Position numbers and translations under genes: made by a program. From Sediminibacter sp. Hel_I_10 (GTDB taxonomy: Bacteria; Bacteroidota; Bacteroidia; Flavobacteriales; Flavobacteriaceae), in NCBI RefSeq assembly GCF_000688335.1, contig NZ_JHZX01000001.1, positions 186,001 to 250,000 on the forward strand: 64,000 bases of DNA, in the 5' to 3' direction. Position 1 is the first letter of the stretch; each line of letters begins with the position of its first letter. The notes beneath the pieces are model-generated. The model did not search any database. It was not told the DNA's origin and saw only the letters and a list, made by a program, of their open reading frames with translations. This document shows positions 36,410-46,403 of this stretch, in pieces.

Positions 36410-37014
36410 TTAACTGTAAATAAATCCAGCGACAAGCTTTGGTAATATGACTATTAATGAGAAGATTAATAATTCTACCGTTATTTCAAAATCGACCAAA
36501 TGCATTAGTCCAAATATTAGGAGTAACCCATAGAACACTTTAGGTCTGTTATTTTTCCAAAATTCGGAAAGCTTGACCACAGTGCTTTGATTTAAGCTTA
36601 AAAAAAAATCACCCCTAAGGCCAATGACAGCATTATACAATAAATTCTATCTAATTCTGTAAAATTCTTAAATGCAAAATAAGATATGCCAGTAATAGTT
36701 AGAGTTAAATTTCTTTTAGAAAAAATTAGACCAAGTCTGTATGCTAATTCTTCAACAATTGGTGCCACAATAGCAATTAAGGTAATTTGGAATAGTGGAT
36801 GGTATGTTCTTAAGAGTTGAAAACTAACATGGGTTGGTATTTTGAAGATATTATAATAATCCAAAAAATACGATATGCCGAAACATATTGCTTTCAGAAG
36901 CCATAGAATCAGATATAATTTAAGACCTAAAACAACCGTGTCTTTTACTTTTCTTTGCTTTTTAGGTAAATAACCAAATTTGGCTAAATCTCGAAGACTT
37001 CTCAACATATTCAA
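36410..37014 (-). pseudogene. CPBP-family protease, frameshifted at an A9/T9 tract
   Basis: Two frames overlap at 36598-36640. The upstream frame (from the ATG at 37014) has membrane helices and PIVEELAYRLGLIF (EExxxR) and ends in GVIFF-stop. The downstream frame continues the family with LSLNQST...FYGLLLIFGLMHLVDFE, which holds the His motif. The junction is a run of nine A on the plus strand at 36600-36608. Ten would join the frames into one protein of about 200 residues. It could be a true pseudogene, a phase-variable gene or a sequencing error. Confidence 0.8.
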
Positions 37015-37127
37015 ATGACTGTTTTTATAAACGGAGATAAATCGTTATTGTACAAATTAGTTTCATTATTTATTAACTCATTTAACGAACTTGTCTGCTG
37101 GGTAATTGTGTATAAAGAAAATACGCT

Positions 37128-37170
37128 AAGATGATTGTAAGTAGGCGATAACTAGCAATAAATCATATAC
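37128..37170 (-). repeat. Repeat family A, copy 2 (right half)
   Basis: This 43-bp segment matches 53485-53527 with only three differences. It contains GTAAGTAGGCG, ACTAGCAATAAAT and ATATAC. It lies about 40 bp beyond the stop codon of the leucine-rich-repeat gene at 37211. The terminal ACGGTGTTA is not preserved. Confidence 0.65.
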
Positions 37171-37210
37171 TTCTTAAACTGATGTTGACCGCATTACTGT
37201 AAACACTGTC

Positions 37211-38116
37211 TTACCAAAATATTTTACAATTAGGTAGTTCCTTTACAAGTCTTTCTTTTTCACTTTGGTCGATTGTATTCCCTGATATGATCAAGGTTTT
37301 TAGATTTTTTAACCCTGAAAGGTCATTCGGAAATGTGGTAATGCTATTGTTGGATAGTAATAATAACTCCAACTGAGGTAGTTTGGCTATTCCTTCTGGT
37401 AGACTCTCGAGCTGATTATCATTTAAAACTAGGGTTTTGAGTTTTTTTAGGTTTTTTATTTCTGTGGGTAGTTTTATGAGATGATTGTGTTCTAGGTTGA
37501 GCGTTTCCAGATTTTTTATAATTAACCAAGCTGGATCAAACTCATAAAACTGATTGTAACCCAAGTTGAGTGTTTTTAGGCCATTTAGCTTGGCAATATT
37601 TTGAGGCAAAAACCGTAATTGATTGTTATCTAGCTCCAATACTTCCAATTGCTTACAGTTGGTAATGGTTTCTGGTAATTCTGTAATATCATTAAATGAC
37701 AAATGTAGAAATTGTAAATCTTTTAATTGCCCCAGAGTTTCTGGGATGTCTGTGAGTTTGTTTTTTGCCAAATTCAAGAGTATCAAATGATCTAGCTTCG
37801 CGATATCCTTGGGAATGTAATTGAGATCATTCTGTTTTAAAATCAAGACTTCCAATGTATTTAACCCTAATAGATTTGGATTCCAGGATTCCAGATTGTT
37901 TCCCATGGCATTCAAAAAAAGTAATGATTGTAAATCCCCAATATTATCAGGCAAATAAAACAAGTGCTGATCCCTTAAACTTAACTGTTTGACATCTTCT
38001 GGTATTTTTAACGCTGTTGTAAGATTACTGTACACTTGAGCCTCGTTTGGATTGGCATTCTGTGCCTCCATTGTGAGACCACAAAAGATCCATAATACAA
38101 AAATAACATAACGCAT
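37211..38116 (-). CDS. Secreted leucine-rich-repeat protein
   Basis: A 301-residue protein from the ATG at 38116, chosen because it gives a signal peptide (MRYVIFVLWIFCGLTMEAQ); an in-frame start at 38170 is less likely. About ten bacterial leucine-rich repeats of 23 residues follow (LxxLxxLxLxxNxLxxLPxxI, for example LEVLELDNNQLRFLPQNIAKL). The repeats run to the C-terminus with no sorting tail. Such proteins bind other proteins at the surface or in the periplasm. A terminator separates it from the giant phosphatase gene upstream. Confidence 0.9.
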   Translation of the reverse strand: MRYVIFVLWIFCGLTMEAQNANPNEAQVYSNLTTALKIPEDVKQLSLRDQHLFYLPDNIGDLQSLLFLNAMGNNLESWNPNLLGLNTLEVLILKQNDLNYIPKDIAKLDHLILLNLAKNKLTDIPETLGQLKDLQFLHLSFNDITELPETITNCKQLEVLELDNNQLRFLPQNIAKLNGLKTLNLGYNQFYEFDPAWLIIKNLETLNLEHNHLIKLPTEIKNLKKLKTLVLNDNQLESLPEGIAKLPQLELLLLSNNSITTFPNDLSGLKNLKTLIISGNTIDQSEKERLVKELPNCKIFW

Positions 38117-38138
38117 AGGTAGTTTTGTTAATATGAAA

Positions 38139-38164
38139 AGAAGCCGACACTGCTGTCGGCTTCT
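38139..38164 (-). terminator. Terminator after the giant surface-protein gene
   Basis: A perfect 11-bp stem (AGAAGCCGACA at 38139-38149, complement at 38154-38164) with a 4-nt loop, followed on the minus strand by TTTTCAT. It lies 40 bp beyond the stop codon. Confidence 0.85.
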
Positions 38165-38203
38165 AAACATGAATTAAAAATCATTTTATTAAATGTGAAG
38201 TAC

Positions 38204-41200
38204 TTATTTCATAAGTACTTTAAAATGATAACTTTGCTGATTCAATTTGACACTCAATAACAGGATTTGGCTTTCCGCTTTCAGGGTGCTTAGGTCCAAT
38301 GTTACTGTGTTTCCTTCCAATGGAAGGTTTTGATAGGTCATCAATTGTCTCGCCAAGATATCACGCACTTCGATGGTTATGTCCTGACCTACTATTGCTG
38401 TTCCAAAATCCAAGGTCACCAATCCATTTGTTGGATTTGGATATAATTTTGGTCCTGATACAGCTTGTGGCAATTCTACATTCAACGCGCTTTCTCCTAA
38501 ATGGTCTTCCAACGCAAATACAATTGTGGTTGATGCGTTAAAAGTGATGTCCTCTCCTGTAGCATCTTCTTGTGGTGCATTACTTCCGCTAGGATGTTGC
38601 ACAGAGAAGAATCCATACTTGTAGTCTGGTGTAAAGGTCAATCCTGTTGGTTCTGAACCTGCTGGCATAGAGGCAAACAATTCCACATTTGGTGTTCCTT
38701 GTTTGTGATCTGGTCTCACTACCCATATGTAGTTTTTACCACCATCCTGTAGTACCCAAAGATTCCCTTGGTCATCAAAGGTCAGGTTGTCATTTCCACC
38801 TGCCCAAGGTTCGGATTGTTGTCCATTGCCTGTAGTGATTTCATAGTTCATACCCCCTACAAAGGTTTCAAAATTACTTAGGGTGTTACCGTTATCCGTA
38901 AATCGGTACACACGGCTTAAGCCTTTCGCTGCGAAATAGACTTGACCTGTTATAGGATTGATTTCCACGTCTTCCACACCATTAAACGCTGTACCGCCAA
39001 GGTTGGCTGCAATGGTATTGATGTTGTTTCTATCGGACTGTGTATCGTTAGGCACTTCGATCCAGGTTCCTGTTGCAGAACTTGGGTCATTGCCAGACAA
39101 TGGTAAGTCCATATGCAAGACATACACGGTTCCTTCGGTAAGGTTGCCCGGTGTATCCATAACGTATTTGTAAACGCAATTGGTACCACCATCTTCCCCA
39201 TAATATGCTGTTGTCGCATCTGGACTAATGACCACATTCTCATGATTCATTCGTCCCATTGCCCAAAGCTTATCTTTTTGTCCGTCATTTTCATAATCCA
39301 TAACAGATGCTGTTGCAGGATCGATTTCTACCAACCAACCTACATCTTGGTAACCGTCTCCATTGACATCACCAGAATTTGTGCTTTCCTCAGCTGTTAC
39401 CACAGTACCCCAAGGCGTAATCCCTCCAGAGCAATTACGTGTGGTTGTCACCAAATCTTCATCATACAAATCGACCGCTTGGCTATTATCTACTTCCCAA
39501 AGTTGGGTCTCGGTATTAAAATGAATATCCAACATAGACACCCCACCAGGTGTGTTTTCCTGATTGACGAACAAATACCCTAATTCGCTACTGCCCTCGA
39601 TGGCCACATAGGCCGTGAAGTCATTGTTTCCTGGCATGTTACCACCACCTATGGAATATTGATCACCCTCTTTCATAATCACTTGAAAAGCGTGTTCTGG
39701 AGAGATGATCAAATTATTGGTTTGTGAGGTTGGCGCAATAGAAGTTAAACACCCTATATGGTCTTCGGTACAATCCACTGTTAAATCTTGTGTATTCTTG
39801 ATATACAAGTCAAAACGTGTATCAGAACTTGTAGCATTCGCTTGGTGTATTTCTACAGCAATACGGTTAACCCCCTCTACAAATAGTGTTTTCGAAACAT
39901 TTTCTATAAAGTAAATGTTTTCATTGATACCATCGACTGCAGCGTTTGCTGTTGTTTGATAATCTACTGTGCCGTCTGTTATATTACTTCGGAAGGCTTC
40001 GATACCATTGATATATACAATAGCACCATCATCCCTACGCAATCCAAATTCTACAAGCTCTGTCAAATCATTCAATGTGACCTCAACATCTTTTGTATAA
40101 TAGGTCGTAATATATTTATTACCTGCATCTGGACCGTAGGATACTTCTGTATTTACAGGATCTCCATAACCGAACGGTGCGTCTCCTCTGTTCCAAGGAA
40201 TGACATCATAATCTGGAGCTAGCCAAGCTGTTCCTAAATCGGTGCCTTCATCCATATAGTACCATTCTTCATCTTTAATTACCGGATAGCTAGTAACTTC
40301 CAAGGCTGGTAATTGAAAATTCACTTCCATATCAAAACGCACATCAGAGCTGCTTGCACCTCTTTGATGCAATTCAACCGCAATGACATTTTCACCATCC
40401 TGTAACAAATTAGATGTCAAAGTTTCTGTCCATTCCGATTCTGCACTTCCATCTATAGTGGAGGCTGCATACATGTCATAGGAAATATCACCTTCTGGCA
40501 TGTTCAACCTAAAGGCCTCGCTACCATTTACATAGACCACCAAACCATCATCAAATGTAGTATTAAATACTAAATTGCCGAGTGCAGAAGCATCTTCTAC
40601 ATTAAAAATATGACGGAAATAATAGGTTGGATATTTGTTACTGGAATCTGGACCAAAATCCAACGTTGTGGATTCGACACCGTCTCCGTAGCCTAAGATG
40701 GCATTTCCGAATACCCATTCGCTATCGTCATAAGTATTTGTTCTCCAGTCGGTACCCAAATCAGCCCCTGTGTCGTTATACTTCCATAAACCACCAGATG
40801 CTATTGGGAAAGTCCCTATTGGATACTCGTCGATATTTATCCATGCCAAGTATAGCGGCACTTCGTCAAAGGCCAGTCCCTCAAAGGTTATGATGTTGTT
40901 CTCTTTGATTCCAGACGCTACTATTTCTACTGCTACACTTGGATCGCCTGACAACAAGTAATACTCATTGGCAATCAATTCCACTTGGTTTAAGTTATCA
41001 AACACTTGAGATACATCCACTTTTACAGTGCCTGATGCGATAAACAACGGATCGATTTTAAATCTGCTGTTCAAGTATAAGATATCGGTCGTAGCAGCAT
41101 CTACTGTTGGTAGCACGTCTTCACCCTCTTCTTTTCCAACTACGATGTTCGTGCTATAGTCAGTGATTACGTCACCATAATACAAGCCATTACCATTGTC

Positions 41201-44200
41201 ATTCTTGATGCTCCAACTACCCGTCACTTCAGTATTGAATGGTGCTTCCATCACTCGGATTGGTGCGGTTGCTGGAATGATTGTGGCATTGGTATAGGCT
41301 ACTTCCACATTGGTTGTGCCTGTATTGATCAAGAATCCGTTGTCTTCTTGGTTGAAGGTATAGTTATAGGATAAATCGGCGTCAGTACCAATTATTGTTT
41401 GATACATATCTGCTTTGATTTCTGCCTGAGTCTTCGCTTTGGTCCAGATTCTGAATTCATCGATAGATGCATTGGTTTCTCCATTGTTGAAGATATTTTT
41501 CCCTAAAGCCAAGTCATATATATTATCTACGAAGGTCCCTGCATTCTCTACACTAGAGGCCAATTCGCCATTCACATAAAATTTAAAACTTCCGTTGGGC
41601 ACAAAAGTAACAGCCACATGATTCCATTCTCCTACATTCCAGACGTGATCAGAATTCAAGTGCTGCCAACCTGCATTGACACCTTTACCCCGAGTTGTGA
41701 CCAATTTTTGGTTGCTTTCGAATTCCATCTCAATTCCAAATTCTCCACCACCATAGTAGGTAAAGCCCCAAAGTTTGTCGTTACTTCCTGCAGGCGCATT
41801 TAATCTTCCCCACATTTCTATAGTAAACTCATCAGACAGTGCTGCGTTTACCCCTTCTTTAGGAATATACACTTCATGATTTCCTGCTAAATTTATAGCA
41901 CCACCTTGTTCATCAATTGCAGCTGTAACATCTACTTCATAAGCTAAAAAGTAATTACCATTAGTAATGGTTACTTCATCAAATATTACGACACCATCAG
42001 TTGCCGTAGCGCCTGAGGATACTATCTCATAAGCCGCCTGTGGATCGCCTTTGATCAATAGATAGTCTGCCACTGTAGCATCTACCATACTTACGTTTTC
42101 AAATACTGTTGAGAGGTCGATAGCAAGATCTGCTGTAGTGATGTTCATAGCATTCAGATTCCAACCCCCAGTAATATAGTAAGTATCTTCTTCTGCAGCA
42201 TCTGGTAACGTATTGATGGTATTATTTTGGTCTCTACCAAAGATGATATTCTCGTTAAAATCGGCAATGGTATTATCTACATACATACCGCCTGCAGCTT
42301 CACTAATATAACTCCAGCTCGCATTAACGCTATCTTCAAAACCTTCGGTTGCTTCTGCGACAGGGCTTGTAGCATCCAAAATAGACGCATTGGTATACAG
42401 GATATCCACAGCGGTATTGTTGCCATTATTGACAAGTGTGCCATTATCTTCTTGGTCAAAGGCAAAATAATATTTTAAAGTTTCCCCTTGGTTATCCAAT
42501 ACTTTGTGAATATCTGTTATAATTTGATCTTGACTACGTGCTTCAGACCATATTCGAAAGTCATCCATCATATAATTAAAGTCGCCACCATAATTTTGGC
42601 TTGTACCAAACTTAAACTCCCAAGTATTATTAGGTGCATAGGCTGTGATAGGCGTTGATCCCTTCAATTCGCCATTTAAGTACATTTGTAATTGACCGTT
42701 TGGTGTTGCTGTCACTGCAATGTGATTCCATTCACCCAATTGCAATCCTTCTCCTGAATTAACCGTAGTCCAATTACTGGTATTATTGCCATATACAGCG
42801 TTTACCACATTATTGGAACCCACTTCTAGCGTTAGACCCGTAGTCAAATTATTGATGCGTCCATGGTTTGAGATGATGGTCTTATCATTTCCACTAGGGG
42901 CCTCTGTTAAGTTGATCCAAAATTCGATGGTATGTGCGCCACCAAAGGCAATCTCAACTGGCGTATAATGAATTTCTATATCATGCCCATCAGATAAAGC
43001 CAAAGCTCCACCTCTTCCAGGTACAAACTCACCTTCTTCCCATGCCAGATAGTACACAGACTCTTCCAAATTAGCATTATAAAACGTCACATTAGTACCG
43101 TCAAAAGTACCTTCCTCAACCATGGTTAAACCTTCAGCATTCTCATCTTGCTTTAGAAGATAGTAATGACCAGCTGTTGTCGCTACACTATTTGCAGCAT
43201 CCCCTAAGGTTTCAGTCAAATTAAATTTGACTGTGGCGAACGGACGGTTTAATGGATCTATTTTCCACCCTCCTTGTAAGTAAAACACCTCTGGCATTAA
43301 AGGCACTTCTGCTATAGTAGCATCTTCATGTTTCCCTACCACGATGTTACTTGTAAATAAATTAATGTCTTCAGGAAAACTTAAGCCATGATTCATTATG
43401 CTATTGTTTTTACTCCATTTGCCGGACACTTCATCGCGATATTCGACTGCTATGTTTCCTACTGGAGATGTAGCTGTTGCTAATTCTGCAGTAGTAATAT
43501 CCATATCATAGTCAATAGATCCTTGACTTATGACGCTTGTTTCAGTTTCTGAAGACGGTGCAAAATCATAATATAACGCCAGCTCTGTTTCATCTCCTTG
43601 CAATGGATGGTGCATTGCAGACTTAATTTCTTCAGCAGACAATGCCTTGTCCCATAAACGAAACTCATCCATTTCTGTGTTGATGGAGTTATTGTTATAA
43701 TTGAAACTATAACCAAGCCCCATACCAAAGGTGTTTGGTACATAACCACCATATGGCATATCAGCAACAAAGTTGCCATTTAAATAATAGGCCACCGTAC
43801 CACCAGCAGTAGCAGTGATTGCCACGTGGTTCCATTCTCCTACGGACCAAGTATCGCCTTGATTAGAGATGGTGCTCCATCCAGAAGTATTATTGCCATA
43901 GACCACGTTTAGTTGATTGCTATCTGGAAATTCCAAGGAAATTCCAGTGGTATTATTGTTGATACGCCCATGTGTTGAAAAAATGGTAGCGTTGGTTCCA
44001 GGGTCGGTATTCAGTTTTGCCCAGAATTCGATGGTATGGCTACCGTCTAAAATAGGATTCACTAAATCGGTTGGGATTAATGTTTGTTGGCCACCGTTCA
44101 GCTTAAGAACTTCACCTCTGTTGGTTTCCACATTGGCTTCACCTAAAATATCCGTATCAGAAATCAGACGACCATACAACATGACCGAATCCAGACGTCC

Positions 44201-46105
44201 TGCAAATTGTTTCCCTTCAAAATTGTTACCAATGGTCAATGCTGCAGGAGAAGCTTCAGGTGACAAGACATTGCTCCAGTTTTGAATTAAAAAGCCATTA
44301 TAATACAAAGATAACTTACGACGCACATTGTCATATTTCCAAGTGATGAAAGACCAAGAGTCTTCCAATACGCTATAGTTACTTTCATAAGTTGTTGCGG
44401 TTGCATGGTCAGTATAGGTTAAGTTACCATTGTCCGATAGTCCGAAAGTCATTCCTGCACTAGCCTCCCCGTTGGATAGAATGCTCGACCCATTGTCATT
44501 TAAGCTGCTTGGATTCACCCAAAAGCTCACACTATATGCTTTGTTTTGGAATGCTAATTCATTGGCAGCAGGCACAGTTAAGGCGCTATTTTCCAACACC
44601 AAGGCACTGTTGGCGTTGCCATCTCTGTCGGCACCGAAGGTATAGTTAGTCCCTTCTACGGCATGCGCATAGGTAGAGGCATCTGTCACGTCATTGGAAA
44701 ATGCCAATGACAGGTTTAATGCATCCGAATTTTGACTGGTCAACATATCTTCATGAAGCGTTTCTTCAAAGAAGGTCTCACCATCAAAACCTACATATTC
44801 CAGTTTCATACGTCTATCCCCTTCGTCACCATAGACGTTGGTTCTCATATAACCATGTTTTACACCAGACATAATATCATTACCAGCACTGTAATTGATA
44901 GCGTAGCTACCCGCTTCACCATTACCACCGATATCTGAATTGATATTACCCGACATGATATCATATAAAGGATACTTTCCATCTTCTCGCACCATAAACC
45001 GTTGGTTATGGATATCTGCACAAAAGGACAGGACGCCATTGATGTTATTGTTTTGAATGAACTGTAACAATTCATCAGCCTGATTGCTCACGCTGAAATT
45101 ACGCCCTCCAATTGGTCTGAAGGTTGGTGTACCGTTGATGATTACTTTAAAGGTTGCTGTAGAATTTAGCAATCCTTGTTTTAGCCACTCCAACTGCTCA
45201 TCACCAAAATGATCGGCAGTACCATCTCTATAACTTCTATTATCGGTCATAAAAAATTCTACATCCTTATATACGTAAGATGAGTGTAAGCCTTGGCCTT
45301 CTGTTGTACTTAAGTACTCTGGGTTTGGCCACCAATCCATAAAAATCTCACGCATCTCTGGTAAGGTAGGCATGGTTTTATCAAATTCATTAGGCCCCGT
45401 ATCGTGATTATCGGTAATTGCCAATTGTGGCATCGCCATAGTTAACTCATCGTGAAATTGTCTGTAAAACATATAGCGATCAAAGGCCATATCTTTATTG
45501 GCCCAGTCATCAATACCATCAGGGCATTGGCCCATAGCATGTTGTAACCCCAATAAATAAGTAGCATCTCCTAGCCATACCATAAGGTCACTTTCTTCTT
45601 CAGCCATGTGGTTGAACATTTCAGGATTACCATTAATATGTGTCAAGGATTCCGGCACATCGATACATCTGGAGGTATCGTAAATACGCCCGCAACCACC
45701 TGCCAAGAATTCAAAATCGTCAATTAGGTTCTGGCCGTTAGTAATCATTGAAGATCTGGCTGTTGATAAGCCATTTACTTGTAAGCCCGCCGTAAAAGTT
45801 TCCCCTACGATCAAATTTTCAAATTCATAAGACCGGAGGTGATACCCTAAACGGTCATCGGAATTAAATACAGTTCCTGCAATCTCGATTGTAGGGTTTT
45901 CAGAAGCAGTCATGGATAAGGAAATTTCATCTCCAGATCCTGTGTTTTCTTTGGTGAGCACCCAAACCCTGACTTTGTTTTCATAGACAGGGCTGAACAT
46001 GGGACCGAATACTAAAGAATCTCCGGGAATGACCGTTTGGGCTTCTAGACCAAAACTCATACATAGAGAAAACAATAGACTAAGGCATAGTACAGTTTTT
46101 TTCAT
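38204..46105 (-). CDS. Giant T9SS surface protein: PhoD-like and PhoX-like phosphatase domains with LamG repeats
   Basis: A 2633-residue secreted protein; the signal peptide is residues 1-23. Residues about 25-455 are a PhoD-like metallophosphoesterase (VWLGDATYL, ITDNHDTGPNEFD, TDNRSYRDG, GDEQLEWLKQGL, FCADIHNQRF). Four LamG/concanavalin-like domains follow at about 470-660, 663-850, 1030-1210 and 1405-1570, with EWNHVAVT and MDEFRLW motifs. Two related beta-sandwich domains (DLGTDW... and DLGTAW...FGYGD) lie at about 1770-2115. A PhoX/DUF839-like propeller occupies about 2120-2500 (NCSGGITPWGTVVTAEE, MGRMNHENVVISPD). The last 75-80 residues are a type IX sorting domain (LYPNPTNGLVTLDF). It should be exported to the cell surface and may release phosphate from organic phosphoesters. 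The double-phosphatase layout is unusual. Confidence 0.9.
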   Translation of the reverse strand: MKKTVLCLSLLFSLCMSFGLEAQTVIPGDSLVFGPMFSPVYENKVRVWVLTKENTGSGDEISLSMTASENPTIEIAGTVFNSDDRLGYHLRSYEFENLIVGETFTAGLQVNGLSTARSSMITNGQNLIDDFEFLAGGCGRIYDTSRCIDVPESLTHINGNPEMFNHMAEEESDLMVWLGDATYLLGLQHAMGQCPDGIDDWANKDMAFDRYMFYRQFHDELTMAMPQLAITDNHDTGPNEFDKTMPTLPEMREIFMDWWPNPEYLSTTEGQGLHSSYVYKDVEFFMTDNRSYRDGTADHFGDEQLEWLKQGLLNSTATFKVIINGTPTFRPIGGRNFSVSNQADELLQFIQNNNINGVLSFCADIHNQRFMVREDGKYPLYDIMSGNINSDIGGNGEAGSYAINYSAGNDIMSGVKHGYMRTNVYGDEGDRRMKLEYVGFDGETFFEETLHEDMLTSQNSDALNLSLAFSNDVTDASTYAHAVEGTNYTFGADRDGNANSALVLENSALTVPAANELAFQNKAYSVSFWVNPSSLNDNGSSILSNGEASAGMTFGLSDNGNLTYTDHATATTYESNYSVLEDSWSFITWKYDNVRRKLSLYYNGFLIQNWSNVLSPEASPAALTIGNNFEGKQFAGRLDSVMLYGRLISDTDILGEANVETNRGEVLKLNGGQQTLIPTDLVNPILDGSHTIEFWAKLNTDPGTNATIFSTHGRINNNTTGISLEFPDSNQLNVVYGNNTSGWSTISNQGDTWSVGEWNHVAITATAGGTVAYYLNGNFVADMPYGGYVPNTFGMGLGYSFNYNNNSINTEMDEFRLWDKALSAEEIKSAMHHPLQGDETELALYYDFAPSSETETSVISQGSIDYDMDITTAELATATSPVGNIAVEYRDEVSGKWSKNNSIMNHGLSFPEDINLFTSNIVVGKHEDATIAEVPLMPEVFYLQGGWKIDPLNRPFATVKFNLTETLGDAANSVATTAGHYYLLKQDENAEGLTMVEEGTFDGTNVTFYNANLEESVYYLAWEEGEFVPGRGGALALSDGHDIEIHYTPVEIAFGGAHTIEFWINLTEAPSGNDKTIISNHGRINNLTTGLTLEVGSNNVVNAVYGNNTSNWTTVNSGEGLQLGEWNHIAVTATPNGQLQMYLNGELKGSTPITAYAPNNTWEFKFGTSQNYGGDFNYMMDDFRIWSEARSQDQIITDIHKVLDNQGETLKYYFAFDQEDNGTLVNNGNNTAVDILYTNASILDATSPVAEATEGFEDSVNASWSYISEAAGGMYVDNTIADFNENIIFGRDQNNTINTLPDAAEEDTYYITGGWNLNAMNITTADLAIDLSTVFENVSMVDATVADYLLIKGDPQAAYEIVSSGATATDGVVIFDEVTITNGNYFLAYEVDVTAAIDEQGGAINLAGNHEVYIPKEGVNAALSDEFTIEMWGRLNAPAGSNDKLWGFTYYGGGEFGIEMEFESNQKLVTTRGKGVNAGWQHLNSDHVWNVGEWNHVAVTFVPNGSFKFYVNGELASSVENAGTFVDNIYDLALGKNIFNNGETNASIDEFRIWTKAKTQAEIKADMYQTIIGTDADLSYNYTFNQEDNGFLINTGTTNVEVAYTNATIIPATAPIRVMEAPFNTEVTGSWSIKNDNGNGLYYGDVITDYSTNIVVGKEEGEDVLPTVDAATTDILYLNSRFKIDPLFIASGTVKVDVSQVFDNLNQVELIANEYYLLSGDPSVAVEIVASGIKENNIITFEGLAFDEVPLYLAWINIDEYPIGTFPIASGGLWKYNDTGADLGTDWRTNTYDDSEWVFGNAILGYGDGVESTTLDFGPDSSNKYPTYYFRHIFNVEDASALGNLVFNTTFDDGLVVYVNGSEAFRLNMPEGDISYDMYAASTIDGSAESEWTETLTSNLLQDGENVIAVELHQRGASSSDVRFDMEVNFQLPALEVTSYPVIKDEEWYYMDEGTDLGTAWLAPDYDVIPWNRGDAPFGYGDPVNTEVSYGPDAGNKYITTYYTKDVEVTLNDLTELVEFGLRRDDGAIVYINGIEAFRSNITDGTVDYQTTANAAVDGINENIYFIENVSKTLFVEGVNRIAVEIHQANATSSDTRFDLYIKNTQDLTVDCTEDHIGCLTSIAPTSQTNNLIISPEHAFQVIMKEGDQYSIGGGNMPGNNDFTAYVAIEGSSELGYLFVNQENTPGGVSMLDIHFNTETQLWEVDNSQAVDLYDEDLVTTTRNCSGGITPWGTVVTAEESTNSGDVNGDGYQDVGWLVEIDPATASVMDYENDGQKDKLWAMGRMNHENVVISPDATTAYYGEDGGTNCVYKYVMDTPGNLTEGTVYVLHMDLPLSGNDPSSATGTWIEVPNDTQSDRNNINTIAANLGGTAFNGVEDVEINPITGQVYFAAKGLSRVYRFTDNGNTLSNFETFVGGMNYEITTGNGQQSEPWAGGNDNLTFDDQGNLWVLQDGGKNYIWVVRPDHKQGTPNVELFASMPAGSEPTGLTFTPDYKYGFFSVQHPSGSNAPQEDATGEDITFNASTTIVFALEDHLGESALNVELPQAVSGPKLYPNPTNGLVTLDFGTAIVGQDITIEVRDILARQLMTYQNLPLEGNTVTLDLSTLKAESQILLLSVKLNQQSYHFKVLMK

Positions 46106-46145
46106 TTTAGTTGTTTAGTTTTTATGGATTGAATAATTAATACAC

Positions 46146-46153
46146 CAAAATTA
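46146..46153 (-). promoter_or_regulatory. -7 box upstream of the giant surface-protein gene
   Basis: On the minus strand TAATTTTG matches TAnnTTTG, 40 bp before the ATG at 46105. No convincing -33 TTTG is seen. The remainder of the 298-bp gap 46106-46403 contains no gene or hairpin I can recognise. Confidence 0.4.
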
Positions 46154-46403
46154 GGTTGCAATTCCTGCGTGCGCTTTAACTAAAAATCAACTGATTGTTA
46201 AGTTCTTTGAGATTCTTAACCTTTCGGTAATAAGTGAGTCTTGTTTAAGAATTATGAAAGGGCTATACTACAAGTAGAATACTCACTAACAACAATAACC
46301 TGCTTAAAAACAATATTTTAAATTGGTAAAGAAGAGATGTAATTGTAGGCTTTGTTAAAAAATTGATGTTTTTGGTTAACACTAGGTTTACATCAAAATT
46401 CCC

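Noticed and set aside
39113-39583. A 156-codon plus-strand open frame inside the giant phosphatase gene, and a similar 109-codon frame at 8882-9211
   Set aside because: Both are antisense to strongly supported genes with clear domains, and their translations have no family resemblance.
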